Shown here: positions 36,570 to 46,230 of the stretch, in pieces
How positions within the stretch are numbered: position 1 is the stretch's first letter
How the letters are laid out: every line of letters begins with the position of its first letter
Source: Bifidobacterium breve
GTDB taxonomy: Bacteria > Actinomycetota > Actinomycetes > Nanopelagicales > Nanopelagicaceae
Assembly: GCA_945883675.1 (NCBI GenBank)
Contig: CAMCYA010000002.1
Location: 1 to 64,000, forward strand
Direction: 5' to 3'
DNA length: 64,000 nt
The notes under the pieces: model-generated
Databases searched by the model: none
Told to the model about the DNA's origin: nothing
The model's input: the letters and a program-made list of their open reading frames with translations, nothing else
Translations under genes and position numbers: made by a program

Positions 36570-38413
36570 ATTTCTTAACTCTTTGCTTTAAGTTTTTAAG
36601 TATCACTGGATCTTTTGCAACTGTCGGATCATTACTAGCCATGGCTTTTTTACTTCTTGATGTCGGTGGCAAATTCTCTACCTCAAGTGAAAAATTAAGA
36701 ACATTTCTCAAGATTTCAGCATTGACTTGGCTTATTGGTGCAGCTGGAACGGTAGTACTAACTCTTGCAACAATATTGGCAACCTCGATTCAAGATGCTC
36801 TAGATCTAACTGTACTTGGATCTTTCATTACTCAAGTAACTTTAGGTAAGTATTTAGCAATTCAAACATTGATAGCTCTAATTGTTTTTATTGCTGCTCA
36901 TAAAGTTCGCTCTGTTATTGCGACTACTGTTTTGATGTTTGTTGCTGTAGCAGGAATTACAGCACCTGTTTTTCAAAGCCATGCTGCTTCAAGTGGTTCG
37001 CACTCATTAGTTATTGGCTCTTTAGTCATTCATGTCATTGCTCTTAGCCTTTGGGTGGGGGGAATCTTTGCAATTGCTTTTCTATCCTCCACTGATCGAG
37101 TGATAGCAGTCCCTAGGTTTAGTCAGTTGGCCCTTTGGGCAGCAATAGCAGTTGTGTTAAGCGGAGTTGTTAATGCCTGGGCACGACTTAACTTTGTAGA
37201 TGCATGGGATTCAGCATATGCGCGTGTGGTAATTGCAAAGTCCATCGCAACAATCGCATTGGTGGGTCTTGGTTATTTACACCGTAAGAATTTAGAGAAA
37301 AAGAGTGAGATTAATTGGCTAGCTTTTGGAAAACTTCTGACAGTCGAAGCCATAATTATGGGAGTAACTGTTGCAATGGGCAGTTGGTTAAGCTCAAATT
37401 CTTCACCTGATCGTCCCGGTAATCAAGAATTCAATGCTGCACTGTCAATCGTTGGAATAAACACACCACCAGAACCAACGTTGTCTCGAGTTTTGTTTGG
37501 CTATGAACCAAACTCCTTAATAATCGGTGTACTGGTTTTACTCGTTGCCCTATATATAAAGGGTGTAGTAGTTCTTACAAAACGGGGAGATAAATGGCCA
37601 GTAGATAGAACCATCTCCTTTGCACTAGGAATCTCTGCAGTTGATTTTGCAACTAGTGGTGGATTAGGGCTCTATGCTAATTTTTCATTTTCATATCACA
37701 TGATTGCGCACATGGTTATTGGAATGATTGCACCGATCGGCTTGGTATTAGGTGCACCAATTACATTAGCTTTGCGAACTTTGCCACAGGCACGTAATCC
37801 TCAAGAACGGGGCATACGAGGATCATTGATAACTGTTTTACATTCAAAGGTTGGGATAGCCTTTACTAATCCAATCGTTGCACTGATTATTTTTGATGGC
37901 TCTCTATTTGCACTTTACTTCACAGATTTGTTTGCAGCAATGATGTCAAGCCATGTAGGGCATTTGTTTATGAGTTTTCATTTCCTCGCAGCAGGCTATT
38001 TATTCTTTTCTGTAATCATCGGAGTGGATCCAAATCCGCGAAAGATTCCGCATCTACTTCGAATAGTGGTGCTTTTTGCAGCGATGAGCATTCATGCATT
38101 TTTCTCTGTTGCATTGATGTCGACCACAACCCTGATTGACAAGGGTTACTTTGCATCACTGCAAACACCTTGGTTGACTGATCTCTTAGCAGATCAAAAA
38201 CTGGGCGGATCTATCGGTTGGGCAATGGGCGAGGTTCCCATCCTGCTTGCATTAATCGCTACTTTTATTCAGTGGATGCGTGATGATTCCCGTGAAAGTA
38301 AGCGAATCGATCGCAATATTGCACGCAGTGCAGCCATGGGGCAGCCAGATGAGTTAGCCGACTATAATTTGTATCTGCAGCAGTTAGCTCAACGCGAAAA
38401 GAATGGCTCATAA
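36566..38413 (+). CDS. CopD / CtaG fusion membrane protein
   Basis: 615 residues. The first 300 are a CopD-type copper-transport domain with eight or so spans (GSHSLVIGSLVIHVIALSLWVGG near 145). The second half, about 305-580, is a CtaG (caa3-type) cytochrome c oxidase assembly domain with YHMIAHMVIGMIAPIGLVLG, SHVGHLFMSFHFLAAGYLF and histidines in membrane spans that could carry copper. This fusion is common in actinobacteria. Its start overlaps the copC-like stop, and its stop touches the acyl-CoA dehydrogenase start. Confidence 0.9.
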   Translation: MNFLTLCFKFLSITGSFATVGSLLAMAFLLLDVGGKFSTSSEKLRTFLKISALTWLIGAAGTVVLTLATILATSIQDALDLTVLGSFITQVTLGKYLAIQTLIALIVFIAAHKVRSVIATTVLMFVAVAGITAPVFQSHAASSGSHSLVIGSLVIHVIALSLWVGGIFAIAFLSSTDRVIAVPRFSQLALWAAIAVVLSGVVNAWARLNFVDAWDSAYARVVIAKSIATIALVGLGYLHRKNLEKKSEINWLAFGKLLTVEAIIMGVTVAMGSWLSSNSSPDRPGNQEFNAALSIVGINTPPEPTLSRVLFGYEPNSLIIGVLVLLVALYIKGVVVLTKRGDKWPVDRTISFALGISAVDFATSGGLGLYANFSFSYHMIAHMVIGMIAPIGLVLGAPITLALRTLPQARNPQERGIRGSLITVLHSKVGIAFTNPIVALIIFDGSLFALYFTDLFAAMMSSHVGHLFMSFHFLAAGYLFFSVIIGVDPNPRKIPHLLRIVVLFAAMSIHAFFSVALMSTTTLIDKGYFASLQTPWLTDLLADQKLGGSIGWAMGEVPILLALIATFIQWMRDDSRESKRIDRNIARSAAMGQPDELADYNLYLQQLAQREKNGS

Positions 38414-39558
38414 TGGAAAACGTATTTGATCTGCCTTCCGAATATAAGGAGTTGCGTACTAGCGTGCGCGCCCTGGCAGAAAAAGAGATTGCACCATATG
38501 CGCAGGCAGTTGATGAAGAGCATCGTTTTCCAGTTGAAGCAAAAAATGCGCTAACTAAGAACGGTCTATTTGCTGCTCATGTGCCTACCGAATATGGCGG
38601 CGATGGAGCAGATGCACTTGCAACAGTTTTAATTATTGAAGAAGTTGCTCGAGTCTGTGGATCTTCTTCTTTGATCCCTGCAGTAAACAAATTAGGATCT
38701 GTTCCGTTGTTACTTGGGGGTAATGAAGATCAGAAAAAGCGTTGGCTGCCACAGTTAGTAAAAGGTTCTGGATTTTCTTACTGTCTCTCTGAATCAGAGG
38801 CAGGATCAGATGCAGCTGCACTTCGAACCAAAGTTGAACGATCTGCAGATGGTTGGGTTCTAAACGGAAGTAAGAAGTGGATTACAAATGCAGGGGAGTC
38901 AGATTTTTACTCTGTAATCGCACAAGGAGATTCATCACTTGGCACAAAGGGAATCACAGCATTTATTGTAGAAAAATCAGATCCTGGAGTTTCATTTGGC
39001 GCACCTGAGAAAAAAATGGGAATGCGCGGATCACCAACTCGTGAAGTTTATTTTGACAATGTACAACTCAGTGATGACCGCCGGATCAGTGAAGTTGGAA
39101 AAGGTTTTGCTTTAGCGATGGACACCCTTGACCACACGCGCATAACAATTGCCGCACAGGCAATTGGATTGGCTCAAGGTGCCTTCGATGTTGCAACAAA
39201 GTATGCACATGAGCGCCAACAGTTTGGTAAGCCAATTTTTGATTTTCAAGCTATTCAATTTATGTTGGCCGATATGGCTATGAACATTGAATCAGCACGC
39301 CTTCTTACATATTCAGCAGCAGTCAAAAGCGAGAATAATGAGAAGGATCTTCGATTCTTCTCTGCTGCAAGCAAGTGTCTTGCAAGTGATGTGGCAATGA
39401 AAGTCACACAAGATGCGATTCAAGTTTTAGGTGGCTATGGGTATGTAAGCGATTATCCAGTCGAGCGAATGATGCGCGATACAAAATTGACTCAGATATA
39501 TGAAGGAACCAATCAAATTCAACGCGTTGTAATGGCTCGCAATTTACCTAACGGTTAA
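38413..39558 (+). CDS. acyl-CoA dehydrogenase
   Basis: 381 residues, normal length. FAD-binding motifs are CLSESEAGSDAAALRT (residues about 128-142) and KKWITNAGESDFYSVIA. The catalytic base Glu is in MMRDTKLTQIYEGTNQIQR at the C-terminus. It oxidises an acyl-CoA to the enoyl-CoA; chain length cannot be told. The ATG overlaps the stop of copD-ctaG, which makes cotranscription likely although no functional link is known. Its end overlaps the convergent cyclo-ligase gene by 11 bp. Confidence 0.93.
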   Translation: MENVFDLPSEYKELRTSVRALAEKEIAPYAQAVDEEHRFPVEAKNALTKNGLFAAHVPTEYGGDGADALATVLIIEEVARVCGSSSLIPAVNKLGSVPLLLGGNEDQKKRWLPQLVKGSGFSYCLSESEAGSDAAALRTKVERSADGWVLNGSKKWITNAGESDFYSVIAQGDSSLGTKGITAFIVEKSDPGVSFGAPEKKMGMRGSPTREVYFDNVQLSDDRRISEVGKGFALAMDTLDHTRITIAAQAIGLAQGAFDVATKYAHERQQFGKPIFDFQAIQFMLADMAMNIESARLLTYSAAVKSENNEKDLRFFSAASKCLASDVAMKVTQDAIQVLGGYGYVSDYPVERMMRDTKLTQIYEGTNQIQRVVMARNLPNG

Positions 39559-40090
39559 AGCGAATAAGAACCGATGGCGTTGCCGCGGCATCTAATGCAA
39601 CATCATGTGGTTCATGCGGAAGCTCTTCACTTGAAAGTTCGCCCGGATAAACCAAACCAATTTTCCACGCGTTAAGGGCCGGCAAAGAGCGGTCGTAATA
39701 CCCTCCACCTTGACCAAGCCGGTAGCCAGACTGATCAACTCTTAATGCAGGAACGACGATCGCTGTGATCACGGACAAGTCTGAGATAGCTGGACCAGTT
39801 GGTTCAAAGATCTTTTTCTTTGCACGAAGTGAACTCTGCTCACCATTCCAGTCGACCCATTCAAGAAGATCTCCATTAATCCTAGGCAAATAAAGTTTTT
39901 TCCCACTTCTCAAAAATGCCTGATTAATTTCTTCAGTACTTGGCTCAGTTTCATAGGAAACATAAGAAGCGATTCCTGTTGCAGATTGAATCTCTGGTGC
40001 CTTCAAAATCACATTAAAGTTTGATGGTATGAATTTTTGAGATCGATCGCGGCGTGCCCGCTCCCTAATCTCCTGTTTGTCAACGCCCAT
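39548..40090 (-). CDS. 5-formyltetrahydrofolate cyclo-ligase
   Basis: 180 residues. The conserved C-terminal loop LGQGGGYYDRSLPAL and VPALRVDQSGYRLG show the family, and the N-terminus has the basic QEIRERARRDRS helix. It turns 5-formyl-THF into 5,10-methenyl-THF with ATP. In mycobacteria the same gene lies divergent to galU and the moeA1/glp gene; here the next divergent gene is glp directly. GGGAG six bases before the ATG is a clear ribosome site, so it is a leadered gene. Confidence 0.92.
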   Translation of the reverse strand: MGVDKQEIRERARRDRSQKFIPSNFNVILKAPEIQSATGIASYVSYETEPSTEEINQAFLRSGKKLYLPRINGDLLEWVDWNGEQSSLRAKKKIFEPTGPAISDLSVITAIVVPALRVDQSGYRLGQGGGYYDRSLPALNAWKIGLVYPGELSSEELPHEPHDVALDAAATPSVLIRFNR

Positions 40091-40144
40091 TTAAATCTCC
40101 CATGAAATCCCAAAGATAAAACTTAATAGAAGTAGGGTTCGATT

Positions 40145-41059
40145 ATGCCAGAACACACTCGGGTGGATGAGTTTCTTACTTCACTCCTTTCCATTTGTAA
40201 GCCTCTTGAGCCATTTGAGATGTCCCTACTTGATGCTCACGGAGCAACGTTGTCTGAAGATATTTATGCCGGTGAACGTCTAGTTTTACGATCAGGCACA
40301 CGAATACGCTCTACTCAAATTGGTTTGGCAGCATCTATTGGACGCGATCATTTACCAACTAGACCACATCCCCGAGTTGTTGTTCTTTCAGCGGGCCCAG
40401 ATCTTGTTGAACCGGGACAGCCACTCAAAGATTCCAGCGATGAATACGAAACTAATTCCTGGTTGCTAACAACTGCTGTTCGCGAAGTCGGAGCTGTTGC
40501 TTATCGCGTGCATTCAATTCCAGATACTGAAGAAGAGTTACAGAAAGTAATTGAAGATCAATTAGTCCGTGCAGATTTGATAATTATTTCTGGAGAGCGC
40601 AATGATGATTCATTTGATCTCATCACACGTACTCTTTCTTCTCTTGGAACAATTACCACAGTTGATATGGCGATAGAGGCAAGCGGGAGACACAATTTTG
40701 GAACTATCGGTCCAGATCAAATACCGGTAGTTACACTTCCGGGCGATCCAATCTCTGCATACATTTCATTTGAACTTTTTGTTCGGCCCATGATCCGTAC
40801 AATGCTAGGTGCTGCAACAATCCACCGACCTTCAGTTAAAGCTTCGCTAGAAAAACCTATTGAATCTGCAGAAGGTATGCGTTCTTACATTCGCGCTGTT
40901 TTGGCAGAAGATGGAAAGTCAGTAATGCCTTTAGAATCTCAAGATGAACAGTCAACCCTTTCTGATGCAAATGCATTTATTGCAATTTCTGAGTCGGATA
41001 CATCACTTAAAACTGGTGAGCGTGTAAACGTTGTAGTTCTAGAGCGACGTTATATTTAG
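40145..41059 (+). CDS. glp: gephyrin/MoeA-like protein (Glp type), reduced
   Basis: 304 residues against about 400 or more for MoeA. The N-terminal start of domain I (LLDAHGATLSEDIYAGERL) jumps at about residue 46 to the domain III start (RVVVLSAGPDLVEPG, 77-91). About 100 residues of domain II, including the DNSAMDGYA motif, are missing. In domain III the usual GGVSxGxxD is IISGERNDDSFD; LPGDPISAYISFELFVRP is kept, and a C-terminal domain IV follows. No other molybdenum cofactor gene is in the window. In Corynebacterium the equivalent Glp works in cell division with the membrane receptor GlpR, whose likely counterpart lies two genes downstream. TAGGGT lies six bases before the ATG. Confidence 0.8.
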   Translation: MPEHTRVDEFLTSLLSICKPLEPFEMSLLDAHGATLSEDIYAGERLVLRSGTRIRSTQIGLAASIGRDHLPTRPHPRVVVLSAGPDLVEPGQPLKDSSDEYETNSWLLTTAVREVGAVAYRVHSIPDTEEELQKVIEDQLVRADLIIISGERNDDSFDLITRTLSSLGTITTVDMAIEASGRHNFGTIGPDQIPVVTLPGDPISAYISFELFVRPMIRTMLGAATIHRPSVKASLEKPIESAEGMRSYIRAVLAEDGKSVMPLESQDEQSTLSDANAFIAISESDTSLKTGERVNVVVLERRYI

Positions 41060-41065
41060 GTAAAT

Positions 41066-41632
41066 ATGAATAGAGCTTGGCCAATTGACATAAAAAATAA
41101 TGGGTTAACACTGCGGCCCTTACGATTTCGAGATATGAAGAGATGGAATCGTGTCAGAGCTGAAAATAGAGATTGGTTGTCTCCATGGGAGGCAACTATT
41201 CCCAGTATCAGCCAAGAAAGCGTTGCAGAACTTCCTACTTTTTTTGGAATGGTGCGATCCCTTCAACATGAAGCCCGCAATGGTCGATCTTTTTCTTTTG
41301 CAGTATGGAAAGGGCCAGATTTAATCGGGCAGATTTCTTTGGGTGGTGTCATTTATGGTGCGATGCGTGGAGGCCACATTGGATATTGGATTGATCGCAA
41401 TTTCGCCAATCGTGGATACACAACGATGGCCGTAGAAATGCTTACTGAATATGCCTTTAAAGAGTTAAATCTGCATCGAATAGAAATTAATTTACGTCCA
41501 GAAAACGCAGCTTCCCGAAAAGTAGCTGAAAAAGCTGGCTATATTCTTGAGGGGGAAAGACCTCGATATTTACATATCGATGGTCAATGGCGAGATCACA
41601 TAGTTTTTGTCAAGGAAAATCCTGGGCTTTAG
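41066..41632 (+). CDS. rimJ: RimJ/RimL-type GNAT acetyltransferase
   Basis: 188 residues. The acetyl-CoA-binding region is GGHIGYWIDRNFANRGYTTMA, followed by LNLHRIEINLRPENAASRKVAEKAGYI, typical of ribosomal-protein N-acetyltransferases. It sits between glp and glpR in the mycobacterial order (Rv0994-Rv0996). Its exact substrate may be ribosomal S5 or another N-terminus. Confidence 0.88.
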   Translation: MNRAWPIDIKNNGLTLRPLRFRDMKRWNRVRAENRDWLSPWEATIPSISQESVAELPTFFGMVRSLQHEARNGRSFSFAVWKGPDLIGQISLGGVIYGAMRGGHIGYWIDRNFANRGYTTMAVEMLTEYAFKELNLHRIEINLRPENAASRKVAEKAGYILEGERPRYLHIDGQWRDHIVFVKENPGL

Positions 41633-41683
41633 TAGTGCTTAAATCCCCGAAAAACATGGGGGGCTTCCTTAAGATTTACCATT

Positions 41684-42460
41684 ATGGCTTCGGGTTTAAT
41701 CTATCTAGCAATCATCGGCATGTGGGTTGCCTATTTTGCGCCCCGTTGGATTCACGACCGTAATGAATTCTCAGGAAAATCAGTTGAACAATTTAAATCT
41801 GCACTTCGAGTTGTTGCAGCACAATCACCAGGTGGTGCAAATACTTCCGGAGCAATTCACATTGACTTAGATCGTGAAGCAAAAGTTCGTCAATTACTTT
41901 TGCGCAGAAGGATCATCTTTATCATTATTACGTTTTCAATTGTTACAACAATTGTTGGAGGCTTCATGAAGACCATGCCATTTCTATATGCACTCGTTCC
42001 ACTTTCTGCAATGTTGGTATATGTTGCAAATGTGCGACGGCACGTAATCGCTGATCAGTTATACAAGCGTCGCGTGACACAGTTGCAACGTCGTAGTTCT
42101 GGTGTATCTGCAACAAACTTGGCAGAAGTTGTTCAACCAAAAGCAAGTACCGAACACTGGATACCTTTGTCAGAGCGCGAACTAAAAGGTGTGGTAATTG
42201 TGCCTCGTGGCTCTGCTACATATCAAAATGTTTGGGAGCCAACAGAAGTTCCTGTTCCAACATATGTAAATGCCCCTAAAGCTGTACAGTCCAAACGAGT
42301 CATCGATCTGACAACTCCTGGCCAGTGGTCAGAAGAGCAAGAACTACTTGAAAGACAGGCGTTAGCTGCGGCTTCACCATCTCGTGATGAGATCTTTGAT
42401 CAACAGTTAGCAGATGAAGCAGTTGAACGGTTGAATCAATCTCGCGCTGCTAACGAATAA
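41684..42460 (+). CDS. GlpR-like membrane protein
   Basis: 258 residues. A first membrane segment lies at 3-20 (GLIYLAIIGMWVAYFAP), followed by RWIHDRNEFSGKSVEQF. A hairpin of two spans lies at about 76-116. The remaining 140 residues are a charged, low-complexity cytoplasmic tail with ELKGVVIVPRGSATYQNVWEP and VPVPTYVNAPKAV. Position after glp-rimJ and the topology match GlpR (Rv0996 type), the membrane partner of Glp. TAAGAT is 8 nt before the ATG. Confidence 0.7.
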   Translation: MASGLIYLAIIGMWVAYFAPRWIHDRNEFSGKSVEQFKSALRVVAAQSPGGANTSGAIHIDLDREAKVRQLLLRRRIIFIIITFSIVTTIVGGFMKTMPFLYALVPLSAMLVYVANVRRHVIADQLYKRRVTQLQRRSSGVSATNLAEVVQPKASTEHWIPLSERELKGVVIVPRGSATYQNVWEPTEVPVPTYVNAPKAVQSKRVIDLTTPGQWSEEQELLERQALAAASPSRDEIFDQQLADEAVERLNQSRAANE

Positions 42461-42496
42461 TCTAGAGATAAAGATCTAAGGATTCAAAATCAATCC

Positions 42497-43771
42497 TTAG
42501 ATCCAGGAGTCAAACCACATTCTCGCTTGCCATTGTTCGTATGTTAATAATTGACCTGTATACAGTGGCAAAAAATATAAGAAACATAAAAAGATTAGCG
42601 TAAATCCTCCAGCAACAATGCCCTGTGAAACCCTTGGTTTTAGATCACTATCGAGTAATAACTTTGCACAGTAAATGATTGATAAAATCAAAAATGGCTC
42701 AATGATGATTGCATAAAAACTAAACATTGTTCGCTCGGGTAATGCAAACCAGGGTAGATAACCTGCGACTAATCCAATGACGATAATGTTGGCAACTGGG
42801 TCTGTGCTTCTATTTCTTAATGATTTAATCCAGTTCCTAATTACAAAAATGATGGCAACTGTCCCTATCCACCATAAAAATGGTGTTCCGAGTGCCAAAA
42901 CTTCGCGAGAGCAATCATCACTTGCGCAGCCTTTTGGTGAGTCATAGAAAAATGAGGTTGGCCGAACCATAACGAGCCAACCTAAAGGATTTGATTGGTA
43001 AGGATGCTTCTCCGTCAAACCAATATGAAAACCAAGCATCTCGGAGTGATAATTAATCAGAGCGATTATCGGGTTGCTCGAAATTTGACGATCCCAACCT
43101 CGGTCAGAGAGAAACCAACCCATCCATGTAATTGTGTAGACAGCTAATGGAAGTAAACCAAAACTAGCAAGGGTTTTTGCAATTTTACGGGGAGTCTGAC
43201 GAATATCCTGTGCAACTAATATTCGATAAAGTGTAATGAAAGTAATTACAGCGATGAAATAAATAGCGCTCCACTTACAACTAAGAGCCAAGCCAAATGC
43301 AAACCCTGCCCACCAATTCCTATTCCTACTCCATAGATAAATTCCAAGAAGTGTGAAGAAGGTTAGAAATAGATCCAGAAGAGCAGTTCGTGAATGAACC
43401 AACAAAAGACCATCGCTAGCCATTAATCCAGCAGCAAGTGCTGTCAAGACAGGTGAATAGAAAAGCACATGGACTAAACGTGCAAATAAAAGTATGAGTA
43501 AAGTTCCAAAGATTGCTGTCGCAAATCGCCATCCAAATTCATTGTCTCCAAATATTGCTATACCGATTGCTATAAGCCATTTTCCAAGGGGTGGATGAAC
43601 GATGAACTCGGAGCTCGCACCGGTAACTTCGACTCCAAAATTGAGAAAATCTTGCGCACCATCGACGTAGTAAAGCTCATCAAAAATAAAACCTTTTGGT
43701 GAACTTAAATTAAACAATCTCAGCACAAATGAAGCCAAAGCGATGAGAAGTGGGGCAATAGCAGCGGTCAC
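42497..43771 (-). CDS. phospholipid carrier-dependent protein O-mannosyltransferase
   Basis: 424 residues, about ten membrane spans. The first loop motif FIFDELYYVDGAQDFLNFG carries the catalytic Asp-Glu of the GT39 family, and the C-terminal part has the FYAIIIEPFLILSIIYC segment. It transfers mannose from a polyprenyl-phosphate donor to exported proteins (Rv1002c type). The gene is divergent to rsmI as in mycobacteria. It begins with GTG, with TACCCT six bases upstream. Confidence 0.92.
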   Translation of the reverse strand: MTAAIAPLLIALASFVLRLFNLSSPKGFIFDELYYVDGAQDFLNFGVEVTGASSEFIVHPPLGKWLIAIGIAIFGDNEFGWRFATAIFGTLLILLFARLVHVLFYSPVLTALAAGLMASDGLLLVHSRTALLDLFLTFFTLLGIYLWSRNRNWWAGFAFGLALSCKWSAIYFIAVITFITLYRILVAQDIRQTPRKIAKTLASFGLLPLAVYTITWMGWFLSDRGWDRQISSNPIIALINYHSEMLGFHIGLTEKHPYQSNPLGWLVMVRPTSFFYDSPKGCASDDCSREVLALGTPFLWWIGTVAIIFVIRNWIKSLRNRSTDPVANIIVIGLVAGYLPWFALPERTMFSFYAIIIEPFLILSIIYCAKLLLDSDLKPRVSQGIVAGGFTLIFLCFLYFLPLYTGQLLTYEQWQARMWFDSWI

Positions 43772-43819
43772 AAGTCAAGGGTATGCGCGATTACTCAAAA
43801 ATACTGAGAGTATTACGCC

Positions 43820-44662
43820 ATGACGCTCATTTTAGCTGCAACTCCAATGGGCAATCCTGGGGATGCAAGCAGTCGATTGAAGAGTGCAATCGAAGATGCA
43901 ACGATTATTGCTGCTGAAGATTCCAGACGCTTTCATCGACTATGCCAAGACATCGAAGTTACTTTTACTGCAAAAGTTGTTTCTTTCTTCGAGGGTAATG
44001 AAGAGGATAGGACAAAAGAACTTCTTGTTGAGTTAAAAAATGGTGTGACAGTTTTAGTTGTCTCTGATGCAGGTATGCCAACAATTAGTGATCCAGGTTT
44101 TAGGTTAATGCGTGAGGCAATTGCCCAAGATATTCAAGTTCAGGTTATTCCAGGACCAAGTGCAGTAACGATGGCAATTGCACTTTCAGGGTTACCTACA
44201 GATCGTTTTTCGTTTGAAGGTTTTCCACCACGAACTGCTGGTGCACGAACTTCTACTTTTGAAAAACTTCGGTTTGAAGAAAGAACTATGGTTTTCTTTG
44301 AAGCTCCTCATCGACTAAAAGAATCTTTGTCAGATGCGGTCGAAGTTTTTGGGCCAGAGCGTAAAGGTGCAATTTGTCGTGAAATGACAAAGCGCTATGA
44401 AGAAAGTATTCGAGGCACACTTTCAGAGTTATTGAGTTGGGCAAGTGCGAACGAAGTTCTGGGTGAGATAACTTTGGTGGTTCAAGGCGCAGAAATCGAC
44501 TCTGCCCTACGAACAGCTAATGACATGGTGGATCGAGTCCGTGAGTTTGAAGCAGCCGGAATGGATCGAAAGGGCGCAATTGCAACCGTTGCCGATGAAT
44601 TTGGTATATCAAAACGTCTTGTTTATGCCGCTGTCGTTGATGCGAATAAGATGAGCCAGTGA
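43820..44662 (+). CDS. rsmI: 16S rRNA (cytidine1402-2'-O)-methyltransferase
   Basis: 280 residues. The SAM-binding N-terminus is LILAATPMGNPGDASSRL, followed by AAEDSRRFHRLC, VLVVSDAGMPTISDPGFRL and IPGPSAVTMAIALSGLPTDRF, the tetrapyrrole-methylase-like fold of RsmI. The C-terminus FGISKRLVYAAVV is the added helical part. Its stop overlaps the GTG of metG, so the two are coupled. Confidence 0.95.
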   Translation: MTLILAATPMGNPGDASSRLKSAIEDATIIAAEDSRRFHRLCQDIEVTFTAKVVSFFEGNEEDRTKELLVELKNGVTVLVVSDAGMPTISDPGFRLMREAIAQDIQVQVIPGPSAVTMAIALSGLPTDRFSFEGFPPRTAGARTSTFEKLRFEERTMVFFEAPHRLKESLSDAVEVFGPERKGAICREMTKRYEESIRGTLSELLSWASANEVLGEITLVVQGAEIDSALRTANDMVDRVREFEAAGMDRKGAIATVADEFGISKRLVYAAVVDANKMSQ

Positions 44663-46224
44663 CCAAGTCCTTTTATTTAACGACGCCAATTTATTACGTC
44701 AATGATGCACCTCATATTGGTCATGCCTACACAACTGTTGCTGGTGATGTTTTAACTCGCTGGCACCGTCAAAAAGGTGAATCTGTCTGGTTTTTAACGG
44801 GCACAGATGAACACGGCCAGAAAGTTATGCGCACAGCTGAGGCAAACAATGTTGCCCCTCAAAAGTGGGTCGACAAACTTGTTGCAGATGCATGGAAGCC
44901 AAATTGGGAGCATTTAAATATCGCCAATGATGACTTCATTCGTACAACTGAAAAACGACATACAGAACGTGTACAGAAATTTCTTCAATCACTCAAAGAC
45001 TCTGGCCATATTTATGCAGGTAAGTATGAAGGTCCATATTGTGTGGGATGTGAAGAGTTTAAACTTCCTGGAGATTTGATTGAAATTGATGGAGCAAAGT
45101 GCTGTCCTATTCACAGCAAACCAATTGAAATGGTGAATGAAAACAATTGGTTTTTTAAGTTATCAGATTTTGCAAAACCATTACTAGATCACTACCGTAA
45201 AAATCCAGATGCATGTCAACCAGAGAGTGCTCGTAATGAAGTAATTTCATTTCTTGAAGGTGGCGTCTCTGATCTTTCAATTTCACGTTCTACATTTGAT
45301 TGGGGAATTCCTGTTCCTTGGGATACAGCTCAAGTTGTTTACGTTTGGTTTGATGCGTTACTTAACTATGCAACTGCAGTCGGTCTAACTGATGATCCAA
45401 CCTCTGAAGGTGGGAAAAAGTTTGCACAGACATGGCCTGCCGATGTTCACTTAGTTGGAAAAGATATCTTGCGATTCCATGCCGTTATCTGGCCAGCTAT
45501 GTTGATGGCAGCAGGTCTTGATGTTCCTAAAAAAGTCTTTGCACACGGATGGCTGCTCGTTGGCGGAGAGAAAATGAGTAAGAGTAAATTGACAGGTATT
45601 GCTCCTAAAGACATTACTGATCACTTTGGTGTTGACGCATTTCGATATTACTTCTTACGTGCAATTCCATTTGGAACAGATGGATCATTCTCTTGGGAAG
45701 ATATGAGTGCTAGATACACATCCGAGCTTGCAAATGATTTCGGCAATTTAGCCTCACGAAGTGCTGCAATGATTGAAAAATACTGCGGTGGTGTGTTGCC
45801 AGCAGTTTCTGCAGATGCAGGATTAGAGCAGGCGTTAAATGAAACAGTTTCAAAGGCAGATGCAGCTATGTGCGCACTTGATTTTCAAGGTGGAATTGTT
45901 GCAATTATGGATTTTTGTAAAAAAGTAAATGGTTATGTCACAGAAAAAGAGCCTTGGATTCTTGCTAAGGATCCAGCAAATCAAGCGGTGTTAGAAGAGG
46001 TTTTATATAACACTGCTGAATCTTTGCGAGCATTGGCTGTACTTTTAAATCCTGTCATGCCCCACACGTGTGAAATTTTGTGGCAAAGCCTGGGAGCTCA
46101 ACCTGTTCTCGGCGATTTAGGCGCACAATCAATTTCATCTCTTGCTAAGTGGGGTCAGTTGCCAGCAGGCGCAGTAGTAACAAAAACTCCAGTTTTGTTT
46201 CCACGACTAGAAGTTACTCCTTAA
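44659..46224 (+). CDS. metG: methionyl-tRNA synthetase
   Basis: 521 residues, the short form without C-terminal tRNA-binding domain. HIGH is in YYVNDAPHIGHAYTT and KMSKS in GGEKMSKSKLTG. The Cys cluster CVGCEEF and KCCPIH marks a zinc-binding connective-peptide insertion. It starts with GTG overlapping the rsmI stop. tatD follows after 6 bp. Confidence 0.96.
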   Translation: MTKSFYLTTPIYYVNDAPHIGHAYTTVAGDVLTRWHRQKGESVWFLTGTDEHGQKVMRTAEANNVAPQKWVDKLVADAWKPNWEHLNIANDDFIRTTEKRHTERVQKFLQSLKDSGHIYAGKYEGPYCVGCEEFKLPGDLIEIDGAKCCPIHSKPIEMVNENNWFFKLSDFAKPLLDHYRKNPDACQPESARNEVISFLEGGVSDLSISRSTFDWGIPVPWDTAQVVYVWFDALLNYATAVGLTDDPTSEGGKKFAQTWPADVHLVGKDILRFHAVIWPAMLMAAGLDVPKKVFAHGWLLVGGEKMSKSKLTGIAPKDITDHFGVDAFRYYFLRAIPFGTDGSFSWEDMSARYTSELANDFGNLASRSAAMIEKYCGGVLPAVSADAGLEQALNETVSKADAAMCALDFQGGIVAIMDFCKKVNGYVTEKEPWILAKDPANQAVLEEVLYNTAESLRALAVLLNPVMPHTCEILWQSLGAQPVLGDLGAQSISSLAKWGQLPAGAVVTKTPVLFPRLEVTP

Positions 46225-46230
46225 ATAAAA

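Noticed and set aside
40145-41059. Annotation as a working molybdopterin molybdotransferase
   Set aside because: Domain II and the catalytic motif of domain III are missing, and no cofactor genes are near.
41645-41672. CCCC...GGGG hairpin before the glpR-like gene as terminator
   Set aside because: Only four strong pairs with an imperfect loop and no T-run; too weak to list as a feature.
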